A stretch of 64,000 bases of DNA from Nansenia antarctica (taxonomy: Eukaryota; Chordata; Actinopteri; Argentiniformes; Microstomatidae): NCBI GenBank assembly GCA_963989245.1, contig OZ022341.1, positions 56,236,655-56,300,654 of the forward strand, read 5' to 3'. Numbering within the stretch: position 1 is the stretch's first letter; the number at the start of each line of letters is the position of its first letter. Positions 1 to 10,231 of this stretch are shown here, in pieces. The notes beneath the pieces were generated by a model. It searched no databases, had not been told where the DNA came from, and saw nothing but the letters and a program-made list of their open reading frames with translations. The position numbers were made by a program, and so were the translations under genes.

Positions 1-589
1 TCGCGAATGCTATGCTATTGTTATGCTATGTTGTGCTATCATGTGCACTCGTTTTCACTGAATAAATCGCGATTTCTTTCAAAGAAGGTAGCAGGTGTGT
101 ATGTCCATGTCAAGGAGAAGGTACGACTTGTATGACAGTAGTGTGATTACGACATAAGTTAAGGATATTAGTGTAGTTGTACTTTAGCCTGTGGAGACGA
201 TAGCATTAGCTCCACACAGATTTAACAAGAACAGTAGGAACCTTTGTATTGTTTACAGTTCACAATCGAACAATTTCAACAACTGCACAAGTCGCGTCAC
301 AAGCAATCGTGGATGACAATCGTGGCTGAGAGCAATCGTACAGTGTGAGCACAATCGCACAGTGTGAGCACGCACGTCGTAAGGTCTGATCAAGTCGGAG
401 ACGGTAGGACTGAAACTTTCAGTCGTGCAGTGTGAGGGGTTCACCGACATAACATCGCACAGTGGGCAGGGGCCTTTACCAGCTGTGGCCACTCCTACTG
501 ATTACGCACGGCTACACTCTGACTTCAGGTATGCAGCGTCTCCCTTGGTTCCCAGTCGGTAGGCTAATGATTGTTTGGTATTATGGTCA
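1..589. other. Non-coding, unassigned
   Basis: Repeated short motifs (CGCACAGTGTGAGCAC at about 350-380, variants of ATGCTATG at 1-45) are visible. No gene or recognised element was found. Short ORFs here have no family resemblance. Confidence 0.4.
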
Positions 590-1132
590 TGTAGGGGTCA
601 TCCCTATGTTCCCCGGGTCCTATGTTCCCCGGGTCCTATGTTCCCCGATTTCTTAGAAAAAAGAAAAAAAAAGGGTTCTATGTTCCCCGCTTCCGAAAAA
701 GGGTTCTATGTTCCCCGCTTCCGTGAGTTTTTTTTATTTTATTTTTTTTGTTTTTATTATTTAAAAAACAACATACACAAATACATAATCATACTGTTTT
801 ATTTTATTTTTTATTTTTTTTGAAAACAACATACGCAAATACATAATCATACTGTGGATTACTAATTGATAGACATTTACAGGAAATTGCAGGAACTATT
901 ATACATAGGAACAAAATGATTATGTGTACAACATTATTATATGAACAAAATGATTATATGTACAAAACCTTTTGTAGGTAGGACACTATTGGACCTCGGC
1001 CCAAATCTAGTACTGAAGCTGACCCCCCATGCTAAACCATTTGGAAGTACCGTATACTAGGACTCCAATTCAGACACACTGGGGGGCTGTCACAAATCTA
1101 CTAACTCTAATCAGCCTGGTCTCACACGGCAG

Positions 1133-1240
1133 ACGTCAGAATTCGACGTTTATGGACAAACGTCGAATTCTGACGTGAGATTGCATCCAAACGTCGAATT
1201 CCGACGTGACATTTGCATCCAAACGTCGAATTCCGACGTG
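1133..1240. repeat. Perfect 19-bp hairpin plus iterated near-palindromes
   Basis: Positions 1133-1151 and 1158-1176 are perfect inverted repeats around a 6-bp loop, with core ACGTC-GAATTC-GACGT. The same near-palindrome AACGTCGAATTCCGACGT recurs at about 1190 and 1222, spaced about 32 bp apart. Every unit is rich in ACGT and CpG. Confidence 0.85.
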
Positions 1241-1264
1241 ACATTGGGGTAGCTCGTTCTGATA

Positions 1265-1462
1265 GCGCAGGGGTGCGCCTGTTATGTGCGCCTGTCGGGG
1301 CTTCTCTCGGGATTATTCCATTTTGAATTGGAAACCCTATGGTTACCCTAACCCTAACCCTAACCCTAAATGTGGCCTAACTAATTAATGCAAGTGCAAT
1401 TCAAAATGGAATAATCCCGAGAGAAGCCCCGACAGGCGCACATAACAGGTGCACCCCTGCGC
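1265..1462. mobile_element. Foldback MITE with 66-bp arms and a telomere-like loop
   Basis: The arms at 1265-1330 and 1397-1462 are inverted copies matching at 65 of 66 positions (GCGCAGGGGTGC ends). The 66-bp loop holds four consecutive CCCTAA units (about 1345-1369), the vertebrate telomere repeat. No coding potential is present. It lies just inside the hairpin cluster 1133-1240. Confidence 0.85.
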
Positions 1463-1627
1463 TGGTGTTCTTTTAGGAATATACGATTTTCAATTCCATC
1501 TAGAAAATGATCTATCTAGGGAGTTATATAAAATGCTGAGACAATACTATGACATTGATTATTACATAATATATATTATGTATATTGATACATATGATTA
1601 TGTATTTGTGTATGTTGTTTTTTAAAT

Positions 1628-2700
1628 TTCAGATTTCAGATTCAGATTCATTTATTTATTCAAGGGACAGTGCATATTAATAAAACAAAAATAAATTGTA
1701 AATACGCCAGAGTTAGCCCGAAAGCTAGTTTTCATCCGCAGTCCCTATGCCATGATGTTGTATACGGCTCCCTGGAGGAAAAAAGTACATTTAAAAGATA
1801 AAATATAGGTAGACCTAGGCACAAAGTAGACAGGACAAGCATTTAGCTTAAGGGCATAACATAGGGGGTTAAAAGAGCATACATTAATCATAGGCGGTTA
1901 AAAGGAGGGTACATATAAGCAGAGGGTTAAAAGAGCATACATTAATCATAGGCGGTTAAAGGGAGGGTACATATTCGGTAAGCAGACTAAAAGCAAGCAA
2001 GATATACGCACGGTAAGCAGACTAAAAACAAGCACACAGACTGTACAGGTAAGACATGTTAGGCAGTACACAGACAGGCGGTACACATGACATACAGGTA
2101 TAGGACAGGACATTTCAATGTTGGCAGGTGTGTGTGTTGATCATCCACTGTTTTAGGTGCTTTCTAAATGATTTAAAGGTGCCTAATTCTTTAAGGTGCC
2201 CTGGAATCAGGTTCCATTCACGTGCCCCTCTAACTGACCAGGCAGGTTGTGGGATTTGCTTGTGACCAGCTTGTTATGCAGTAGTTGATGTGTGTGAAGA
2301 TCATGGCGTGGACATACATGGTAGCTGCCTCTGTTGACATGTAGTCCCTTAAAAAGCGGAAGTTGGACAGATTGAACTTGACAATTTTACAGACCTTTTT
2401 GATATGTGCCTTAAAAGTGAGGTTGGAATCTAACAGCACCCCAAGATATTTGAACTCGTTCACAACTTGTAGTTGTTCCCCTGAGATAATGACATATGCT
2501 TCTTCAGCAGAACGGTTTGTTTTGGTAAAAAACATGCTGACCGTCTTGGAAACATTTAAGTTGGAGACGACAGTGGTTCAACCATGTAGTCACCTGAGCC
2601 ATAGATTTGGTAAGTACAGCAGCTACCTCCGTCTTGGTCTGATCATGTACAAAATAGTACAGTGTCGTCAGCATAGATTAGTGTATCAACCTCAGGACAT
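1628..2700 (-). pseudogene. LINE 3' end with reverse-transcriptase C-terminal fragment
   Basis: On the minus strand, 2535-2230 reads about 100 residues (EFKYLGVLLDSNLTFKAHI, then FLRDYM and INYC). This is the thumb / post-RT region of a non-LTR retrotransposon. The 3' UTR follows to about 1640 and ends in tandem TCTGAA-type repeats, as LINE tails do. The catalytic palm is absent, so it is a 5'-truncated relic. I cannot fix the clade with confidence (L2/CR1-like at best). Confidence 0.6.
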
Positions 2701-3139
2701 TGATATTGATATTGACATTGATACATGATTGACATTGATACATATGATTATGTATTTGTGTATGTATTTGTGTATTTGTGTATGTTGTTTAAAAAAAAAC
2801 TAAAAAAAAACAGTATGATTATGTATTTGTGTATGTTGTTTTTAAAAAAAAAAGAAAAAAAGAAAAACAGGGAACATAGAACCCTTTTTCGGAAGCGGGG
2901 AAGCGGGGAACATAGAACCCGGGGAACATAGGACCCGGGGAACATAGGCATGCTCCCGTCATGTAGTGGTCCCTATGTAGCCTAAACTCATGATATACAT
3001 ATATACATGCATACATTTAAGATATTCCCGCTATTGAGCTGTCTACTCCGGTGAGGGAGTTCATTATTGTTCCCTGGCTCAAGGCACGTTTAGAGCCGTC
3101 TGGTTGCGGGCATTGATAGGCTACAGCCAAGGTAATGTG

Positions 3140-3300
3140 TTTGATTGATTGATTGAATTGAAAACTTTATTAGAAGATTTGCAGAAGTAGGTACATGACA
3201 GTACATATTACATACAAGGTCAACTAACAGGATAAAAACCCAAGAAAGCCACTGGCTTATTTCAATTGGGGTCCTTGTTCTAAACACACACACTAATTGA
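3140..3300 (-). repeat. LINE-like 3' tail fragment
   Basis: A run of TGATTGATTGAT followed by GAAAACTTTATT resembles the reversed end of a non-LTR element 3' UTR. There is no coding part. The rest of 2980-3752 shows no gene. Confidence 0.35.
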
Positions 3301-3752
3301 CAACCTGTAAAGTGACATGTTCTCTGTAAATATCCCTATCAATGTATTACGTTTATGTGATGTCTAATTGGCTAATGTCTGTATTATTGGATGTCTTTCT
3401 TTTCAGAACAGAACTACAGCTATAGCCATGGTCACTGCTGCTTTGCTTGGTTAGGATTTTGTATGACAACAGTTTTAGCTCCCCTTGAACCTTTTGAATT
3501 GTTTTTAATTATTTTGAAATGTTTGTATTTTATTCATGCTCCGCCCCGTAGTCTGGTCCAGCTAACGTGGTAGTACCTCTAGCCCACCCCTGTAGGGTAG
3601 ACACGCCCATTTTAAGTTAAAGGAGCACTGGAGCGAGTGATTGTGTGTGACTTCCTTTTGCATGTACTTATTTAGTGGTTTCATATAGAGTGCTGTGTGT
3701 GGCATTGCCAGTGAATCTTCTAATGTGTGCTATTGTCTATTGCTACTAGTAC

Positions 3753-4156
3753 TGTTTGGCTAATCCATGGGAGGGTTCATTTGGGGGTTATTTTATTTGT
3801 TGTTTGTGATTGGTTAAAAGTATGCATGAGTGGAGTGATTGGTTAGATAGAAATGGGGGCGGGCTTAATGAGTGTGATCTGAGAGACGGGGGAGAAGGGA
3901 GATCAGTTGTATAGAGAGATGGGAGTTGGTAAGTTGAGTTCTGTATGATTGTGTAGTTTGTTAATTATTTTCTGTTAGTTTGTTCACTGTTGTTTATTTA
4001 CATGTACTAATATCAATGTATTGTGTTCAGTTTTACAATCTGTTTATTAGAGGAAGAAGGAAATCAAACCGAATTGTGTCAGTCTCATCATTTCACCCGT
4101 ACTGCCGGAGCAAGCAGAAAATTCACCATTCAGCTAACTAGAGGGAGAGCTGAACA
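3753..4156 (+). repeat. Left LTR of BEL copy 1
   Basis: This 404-bp LTR begins TG and ends CA. It is preceded by target duplication AGTAC. It carries promoter-like AT-rich stretches but no confidently placed TATA box. Confidence 0.9.
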
Positions 4157-4309
4157 ATTGTAAAACACCCGCTGACGACCGCAGGAGGACGGACCGTCAG
4201 TTAGCTAAGGAATACAAGCCCGGTTGGACGCAACAGAAGCTCCGGGAGGACAAGGATCCATTCACCGGAGATAAGAGCAAGCTAAAGCCTGGTCAGGTTA
4301 GTGACGGAG

Positions 4310-4620
4310 CCGCGGCGCCCGCAACTGTAGCTAACTAGCCACTTGCTAGCCAGCGTAGCATTAGCAAACTAAGCTAGCGTTAGCCCTGTTGTTGCAATAG
4401 CGCAGCAGGCACGCGGTAGAGCTTATAGCACTCAAAGCTACAGCTAACTAGGCCGGCAACGGAGCCGTGGCACCCGCGACCGTAGCTAACTAGCCACTTG
4501 CTAGCCAGCGTAGCATTAGCAAACTAAGCTAGCGTTAGCCCTGTTGTCGCAATAGCACACAGGCACGCGGTAGAGCTTATAGCACTCAAAGCTACAGCTA
4601 GCTAGGCAGGCAAGGAGTGA
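4310..4620 (+). repeat. 155-bp tandem repeat in BEL copy 1 leader (2 units)
   Basis: The marker GCCACTTGCTAG recurs at 4338 and 4493, exactly 155 bp apart. Each unit is rich in GCTAGC/TTAGC motifs and contains GCACGCGGTAGAGC. Copy 2 of the same element has four units, so the array length varies within the family. Confidence 0.88.
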
Positions 4621-5032
4621 AACAATCCACGGCTAGCTTCAACTGGTTAACCCAACTGCAAGAATCCACAGCCAGCTAGGCTAACCTACAAGACCCACCA
4701 AGAAAGGAATTGCGAGCTAATAGCAGCTACCCAGAGAGCTACCCACACCCAGCACTCTTCTCTGTGACTCTATTGACTGTTTGCATTAAAATAGGTTTGT
4801 GTGTACCTGGGTATTAAGTCGTCGGGGGGAGGAAAATCCTCTCCCACTTTATTATTTTATTTTTAGCAGTATCCCTGGGATGACCCCACGGTGAACCTGG
4901 TTCCGCTGCCGAAGACTAGTTAAGGAAGTGCAGGGACCAGCGCAAATCAGCTCAGGGAGTCAGAGAGGGCTGAAGATATAAGATAGAAAGACGAAACAGG
5001 TACACACAAGTTATTTCTGAGTCACAGGCAGA

Positions 5033-8000
5033 ATGGAAGCACTAAGGACCGAAAGGGAAAAGTTGGCAGTCACTTTTGAGAGAGGATACCGCCACATCAT
5101 CAGGTCAGTGGCATTGATGGGCGAAGATGACATGAAACGCGAGTGGATAGCGCTCCTATCAAACGCGAAAGACCTAAACTCTGCAGACGACAATTATGAG
5201 GAAGGGTTGCAGGCCAAAGCAAGTCAGGAACCTGAGACGGGTAACAGTCAGCTTCTTCAAGACATCACCAAGGCCGCTGAGGAGAGAGCTCAGAAGGTTG
5301 AACAGGTCGGTCACGTTTTAAAGGCCAACATGTGGACAAGGTTCGCGGGGGTCGAACTTTCATCCACAATTAGACGAGCAGAAAGGAGTCACGAAGGCGC
5401 GAAGAGGATCAGTCTAGAGGAGGCAACCCACGACGTTTGTAAAGAACGAAGCACACTCACAGATAACCTCATCATCAAAGCGCGAAGTCTGCTATCAAGC
5501 TGGGGGGAGTGGATCCCTGTAGTTGAGGCGTGCAACACGAGAAAGTCACTAGAGGAGCTGGAGGACAAAAGGGATGAACTTTGGGAAACGTTTGTGACTG
5601 AATTTGGAAGAGTTGAGAGAGAGAATACTGACAAAATGGCCGACAAGGCCGCCGCAGCAAAGCAAATGGCCACCGACGCTCTCGCCGAAGATGAGAGGAA
5701 AAGGGCCGACGTTCTCGCCGAAGATGAGAGGAAAAGGGCCGATGCTCTCGCCGAAGATGAGAGGAAAAGGGCCGATGCTCTCGCCGAAGATGAGAGGAAA
5801 AGGGCCGACGTTCTCGCCGAAGAAGAGGCCAAAGATCGAGCGACGAATAGAGAAAGGGCCGACGCTCTCGCCGAAGATGAGAGGAAAAGGGCCGACGTTC
5901 TCGCCGAAGATGAGAGGAAAAGGGCCGACGTTCTCGCCGAAGAAGAGGCCAAAGATCGAGCGACGAATAGAGAAAGGGCCGACGCTCTCGCCGAAGATGA
6001 GAGGAAAAGGGCCGACGTTCTCGCCGAAGAAGAGGCCAAAGATCGAGCGACAAATAGAGAAAATAAAGAAGCGATTGCCAAGCTGGAAAGGAAAGCCGCT
6101 GAGGCAAGACTGAAGTCAGCTGATAGCGTGGCCGAGTTTGAGAAGGAGACAGCGAAGGTGAAATTGGGGGCCGAAGAAGAGATCGCTGAGGCAAGGCAGA
6201 AGGCGGCCGTGATTGAGTTGAAGGCAGCAGAAATAGCCGCTCAAGAGCGCGCCAAACTACTGGAGGCTCAGCGGGAAGCATGGGAACAAGCCCGGGAGGC
6301 AGGGCTGGAAGGCAACCGCACTGGAGCCATCTCCAAGATCAAACTCCCTCCAACAAGGCTGCCCGTGTTCAGCGGGTGTATGAGAGATTTTCATCGCTGG
6401 CGGAAAGATTGGGAGAGCCTGCAGCAGCAGGGAGACCCATCGGGGTCGCCAGAGGTGAAGAAACTCCACCTCCTCGAGAGCATAGACCGAAAGGTTTTCG
6501 AGGAACTCAAACTCTCGAGCTACCGCTCAGCGGAGGACGTATTCAAAGCCTTGGAGAATCGGTTTGGAGACAAGGCAACCATCGCGCTGCAAATTATTGA
6601 GGAATTGGAAAGAATACCAGCGGTAAAAGGAAACCAGCCGAGGAAAGCGATCGACCTTATTCAGGCAGTGGAAAGAGCCCTCATGGACCTGACTGACTTA
6701 GGAGAAGTGGGCGCTATGAAGAACCCACTTGTAATTAAGGCCATCGAGAGCAAACTGCCAGATCGCGTGCAGGAAGGCTGGTTTACCTTTGTAACCGAAC
6801 CCGAAAACCAAGTCACCCCAGACAAGCAATTCGATGCTCTTCTTCTGTTTCTGAAAAGGCAGGAAGTAATCCTCGAAAGGATGGCGCGAATCCGAGGCTC
6901 CACAGAAACCTCTGGGGGAACACCGGAGAGGCCAGTCAGATGGGAGAAGAGGGCATTCACGAGGGCCACGGAGAAAGACTCACCGGTAGATGAAGAAGAG
7001 GAGGAACATCGAGGTGAAACCAGAGTCACAGGCAGGAACTCGGAAGGAAGAGAAGAGTGTGACATCTGTGGAAGCGATCAGCACGGTGGCAAAATATTCT
7101 TCTGCCGTAAGTTCAAGAGTCTCAGTCTGGCAGAGAAACGAGCCATAGCAAGGCAAAGCAAAGCCTGTCAGAAATGTTTGGGCATGCACGGCGCCGACGG
7201 GGAGTGTAGTAACCGGTACCTGTGCAGAGTGTGCAAGCGGGATGAAGGAAGGGCAAGTCATCACTACCTTCTGTGTCCCGAGTGGAGTGAGGGAAAGAAG
7301 ACAGGGCCAGGGTTCTCTGATAAGCAACGAGAATTCCTGGATTCTTTGGGACTCAACCCTGAACAGGAAAGGAGGGCGAACGCATTCACCAGTAAGGCTT
7401 CGATGACGCTGAGCACGGGCGCAGAAGGCGGGGGTCTCTTCGCGGAGAATGGGCCAGAGGAACATCCAGTACTAATGATGACATTGATAGTCAAAACAGA
7501 AGCAGGAAATGCCCTGGGAACCCTCATAGACCTCGCCTCCGACACAAATTATATCACCAACCGGGCCGCCGATCGGCTCCAACTGGAGCGGAGGCAAGTA
7601 ACACTGACTGTGCAGGGGGTCGGTGGAATGAAGGTCAGGGTCAAGACTAACAAATACCTGCTAAAGGTCAGGGCGTGGAGCAACAACAGATGGAGTCCCC
7701 ACGAGATGGTATGCTACGGGCTCGACACAATCGCTCGTGCAGACAAGGTCATCAGTCCAGAGCGACTCTGTAAGTTCTTCCCTGGGGTCGAGAAGAAAGA
7801 GCTGGTCCGACCTAAGGAAATCGAGCTCTTGATCAGCCACCGAGAGGGACGACTCGCTCCACGGTGGAGAAGAGGGACGGGAGACTTAGTGCTGTGGGAC
7901 GGGCCTCTGGGGAAGACCGTGGGAGGAACGCACCCAGACCTGTTTGAAAGTTGGGAAAGATCCGCACACAACTCCCAGACGCACTTTGCACGTTCTCTGA

Positions 8001-9334
8001 AAACGGAGGCAGTAAGATTTGAGGAGATCCCCTGCAAGACGCCCAGCGCAAAAGAAGAGGATGGAGACCAGAAGCCGCAAGGTCATGAAAAGACCGGGAG
8101 AACAGCTGCAAGCAGCAAAGAGGTCCTCGAGTGGTGGAGCTGGGATAGCATCAGCGCCGCGTGCGAGCCAAAGTGCGGAGGGTGTCGCTGCGGAAATTGT
8201 CAGCCGGGCGGGAAAGAGATGACTCTCGCAGAGGAAAAGAAGATCAAAACCTACGCAATTACCCGCGTCAACATCGGGGATAAGCCAGCCGGATGCATCG
8301 CCCAGCTGGCCATGAGGAAGACGGCAAGGCTGCCAGAGGTCGCCCACCTAAAAGAAGAGCGGAGAGCGCTTGAGGAGGACACCTATGTAGACGACATTCT
8401 AGCGTCTCATGGCGACAGGAGAGAGCTGAGGAGCATCACGGAGGGAATCGAGAGGACGCTCAACGCTGGAGGTTTCGCTCCGGAACCACGGATCCAGTCG
8501 GGTCAAAGTGGGAGGAGCAAAGAGGGCCAGCCTGCAGAAACGAGGGCCAATGTGGAGCCAGAGTCAGAGGTGTTGGTACTGGCTGATCAGCTGAGCGAGG
8601 AAACATCCAGGGGAGTGGCTGTAAGTGCTCGAGACAGCGTGAGCATGCTGCAACGGAAAGCGTTCACTGCAACTGTAACACGCGCTCAGGCGAGGAAGGG
8701 GCTGGACCCGAAATGCGCCATTGAGGAGGAAGCAAATGCAAAGGGGACATCCACACCGGTTGGGAGTTCCAGGGACCTCGAGCATGAGAGGGAGAGGCTT
8801 TGGGGCGCTGCTCTCATGGACCTGATTGAGCCAGAACGCTTCAGTGAAATAGGCAGGCTCATTCGGGTAGTTGGGTGGGTCCGGCGAGCTGTTAGGCAGT
8901 GGTTGTTTTGCAGGAGGGCTCCAGAAGACGCAAAGTGGGAGGCTACTCGCCTGAGGGAGACAAGAAGCGGAGTTAGCCTCGGCGTCCAGGAAGAAGTGGG
9001 ACGGTTTTGGCGACAGTGGAGTCAACTAGCTGGGCCCGGACTTCTCATCCGCACCAAGTGGCACAGAGAAGCCCGAAATGTGGCCGTGGGAGACGTGGTC
9101 TGGTTGGCTGACCAAAATGCCCTAAGGGGGCAATTCCGCCTGGGGCGGGTGGTGGAAGCGAGGCCAGACGAAAAGGGGTTGGTTCGGGACGTAAGAGTGA
9201 GGGCTTGCCTAAGCCAGCCTGCTCTAGGAGTGGGGGCTTCAGGACGAAGAAGGAGCGAAGGCCGCGATCTCTTCCCAACGCTCAACCGAGACGTCAGGCG
9301 GGTGGTCGTGCTGTTTCCCGTGGAGGAGCAGTAA
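5033..9334 (+). CDS. BEL/Pao Gag-protease fusion with RT and integrase remnants (1433 aa)
   Basis: This is one uninterrupted ORF. Residues about 1-200 are helical Gag. Residues about 205-345 are a charged coiled-coil repeat (ALAEDERKRAD units and longer AEEEAKDRATNRERA units). Residues about 436-616 match the Pao-type Gag domain (DUF1759; VFSGCMRDFHRWRKDW). Residues about 675-750 form Cys/His knuckles (CDICGSDQHGGKIFFC, CQKCLGMHG). About 826-970 is the BEL protease domain (DUF1758), with LIDLASDTNYIT at the active site rather than a D-S/T-G. After the pol-start block CGGCRCGNCQPGGKEM there is only a short RT remnant with YVDD (about residue 1115). A pre-integrase-like stretch follows, and then an integrase C-terminal-like domain (DUF5641; about 1323-1420). 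RT fingers, the first catalytic Asp, RNase H and the DDE core are missing. The frame nevertheless stays open, which suggests selection or a recent founder. Confidence 0.9.
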   Translation: MEALRTEREKLAVTFERGYRHIIRSVALMGEDDMKREWIALLSNAKDLNSADDNYEEGLQAKASQEPETGNSQLLQDITKAAEERAQKVEQVGHVLKANMWTRFAGVELSSTIRRAERSHEGAKRISLEEATHDVCKERSTLTDNLIIKARSLLSSWGEWIPVVEACNTRKSLEELEDKRDELWETFVTEFGRVERENTDKMADKAAAAKQMATDALAEDERKRADVLAEDERKRADALAEDERKRADALAEDERKRADVLAEEEAKDRATNRERADALAEDERKRADVLAEDERKRADVLAEEEAKDRATNRERADALAEDERKRADVLAEEEAKDRATNRENKEAIAKLERKAAEARLKSADSVAEFEKETAKVKLGAEEEIAEARQKAAVIELKAAEIAAQERAKLLEAQREAWEQAREAGLEGNRTGAISKIKLPPTRLPVFSGCMRDFHRWRKDWESLQQQGDPSGSPEVKKLHLLESIDRKVFEELKLSSYRSAEDVFKALENRFGDKATIALQIIEELERIPAVKGNQPRKAIDLIQAVERALMDLTDLGEVGAMKNPLVIKAIESKLPDRVQEGWFTFVTEPENQVTPDKQFDALLLFLKRQEVILERMARIRGSTETSGGTPERPVRWEKRAFTRATEKDSPVDEEEEEHRGETRVTGRNSEGREECDICGSDQHGGKIFFCRKFKSLSLAEKRAIARQSKACQKCLGMHGADGECSNRYLCRVCKRDEGRASHHYLLCPEWSEGKKTGPGFSDKQREFLDSLGLNPEQERRANAFTSKASMTLSTGAEGGGLFAENGPEEHPVLMMTLIVKTEAGNALGTLIDLASDTNYITNRAADRLQLERRQVTLTVQGVGGMKVRVKTNKYLLKVRAWSNNRWSPHEMVCYGLDTIARADKVISPERLCKFFPGVEKKELVRPKEIELLISHREGRLAPRWRRGTGDLVLWDGPLGKTVGGTHPDLFESWERSAHNSQTHFARSLKTEAVRFEEIPCKTPSAKEEDGDQKPQGHEKTGRTAASSKEVLEWWSWDSISAACEPKCGGCRCGNCQPGGKEMTLAEEKKIKTYAITRVNIGDKPAGCIAQLAMRKTARLPEVAHLKEERRALEEDTYVDDILASHGDRRELRSITEGIERTLNAGGFAPEPRIQSGQSGRSKEGQPAETRANVEPESEVLVLADQLSEETSRGVAVSARDSVSMLQRKAFTATVTRAQARKGLDPKCAIEEEANAKGTSTPVGSSRDLEHERERLWGAALMDLIEPERFSEIGRLIRVVGWVRRAVRQWLFCRRAPEDAKWEATRLRETRSGVSLGVQEEVGRFWRQWSQLAGPGLLIRTKWHREARNVAVGDVVWLADQNALRGQFRLGRVVEARPDEKGLVRDVRVRACLSQPALGVGASGRRRSEGRDLFPTLNRDVRRVVVLFPVEEQ
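5676..6060 (+). repeat. In-frame 33/54-bp repeats encoding a charged coiled coil, BEL copy 1
   Basis: There are seven 33-bp units (ALAEDERKRAD type) and three 54-bp units (LAEEEAKDRATNRERA type), in the order A4-B-A2-B-A-B. All are multiples of three, so the frame is kept. The third positions are nearly identical between units, indicating recent expansion. Confidence 0.9.
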
Positions 9335-9406
9335 AAATGACTGTATTGAAGAGAGGGAGAGTTGTGGTCCATTTAGTTATAAAGGACCAATGGACCAAGT
9401 GGGAGG

Positions 9407-9810
9407 TGTTTGGCTAATCCATGGGAGGGTTCATTTGGGGGTTATTTTATTTGTTGTTTGTGATTGGTTAAAAGTATGCATGAGTGGAGTGATTGGTTAG
9501 ATAGAAATGGGGGCGGGCTTAATGAGTGTGATCTGAGAGACGGGGGAGAAGGGAGATCAGTTGTATAGAGAGATGGGAGTTGGTAAGTTGAGTTCTGTAT
9601 GATTGTGTAGTTTGTTAATTCTTTTCTGTTAGTTTGTTCACTGTTGTTTATTTACATGTACTAATATCAATGTATTGTGTTCAGTTTTACAATCTGTTTA
9701 TTAGAGGAAGAAGGAAATCAAACCGAATTGTGTCAGTCTCATCATTTCACCCGTACTGCCGGAGCAAGCAGAAAATTCACCATTCAGCTAACTAGAGGGA
9801 GAGCTGAACA
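9407..9810 (+). repeat. Right LTR of BEL copy 1
   Basis: This 404-bp LTR is the same length as the left one and is followed by AGTAC. It is preceded by a purine-rich tract that is the likely plus-strand primer. Confidence 0.9.
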
Positions 9811-10231
9811 AGTACAGTAGGCTATTATTGTGTGCCCCACTATTGTGTGCCCTATACTGGGTTGTAATACCCCTTTATCTCCAGGTCCCCTAGATACTAA
9901 AGCCCCTTTTCCACTATCGTGCCAGCCCGGGTCGACCCGCTTCTTTGGCGCTTTTCCATTAGTCGGCCCGGGTCGGGTCGGTTCGGCTCGCTTCTTTAGC
10001 TACCCTTCGATACCAGGGTCCAAATGTAGACCCGGAACCTTTTTGCCAGGCTGCGTGTGACGTGTGACGCTGCACACCGTTGATTGGTCAATGGAAATCG
10101 TCACAACATTGTCATCGTTTGTGTCCACTGTACACCTCTAACCGCTATTTTTAAATCTCACAACAGGGTTGAACATCAGAGACTACAAGTTCTTTACTGT
10201 TCTTTTACTGTTTCTACTATTCTTTTTAATT

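Larger units (their letters stand above)
590..2980. mobile_element. Composite element with about 250-bp inverted flanks (TATGTTCCCCGGG repeats)
   Basis: The left arm (about 590-870) reads in tandem CCTATGTTCCCCGGGT and GGTTCTATGTTCCCCGCTTC, then T-rich tracts and ACAACATACACAAATACATA. The right arm (about 2720-2980) is the same series in reverse complement. A partial third copy of the inner motif lies at about 1577-1625, in the same orientation as the right arm. The arms are patchy rather than identical. The terminal bases and target duplication were not resolved, and the class is unknown. The interior carries a hairpin MITE and a LINE fragment. Confidence 0.6.
3753..9810 (+). mobile_element. 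BEL/Pao-type LTR retrotransposon, copy 1 (internally deleted family)
   Basis: This is a complete 6058-bp element. Two 404-bp LTRs begin TGTTTGGC and end GCTGAACA. It is flanked by the exact 5-bp direct repeat AGTAC (3748-3752 and 9811-9815), the target size usual for BEL/Pao. Between the LTRs lie an 876-bp leader with a 155-bp tandem repeat, one long ORF (5033-9334), and a purine-rich tract (AAGTGGGAGG) directly before the right LTR. No clear primer-binding site was recognised after the left LTR. The LTRs are nearly identical to each other (I noticed one substitution), so insertion was recent. The protein lacks most of RT, RNase H and the integrase core, so the copy cannot be autonomous. Confidence 0.93.

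Noticed and set aside
4157..4320. Primer-binding site of BEL copy 1 at TGGACGCAACAG
   Set aside because: It is about 70 bp from the LTR, too far for a normal primer-binding site, and I could not match it to a tRNA end with confidence.
5011..5193. Small antisense ORF shared by both BEL copies
   Set aside because: Its presence in both copies only reflects their identity, and it overlaps the Gag start on the other strand.
5389..6281. Long minus-strand and alternate-frame ORFs opposite the BEL coiled-coil repeats (for example 5475-6281 and 5604-6113)
   Set aside because: They are open only because the 33/54-bp repeats are multiples of three and lack stops in other frames. Their composition is repetitive and has no family resemblance.
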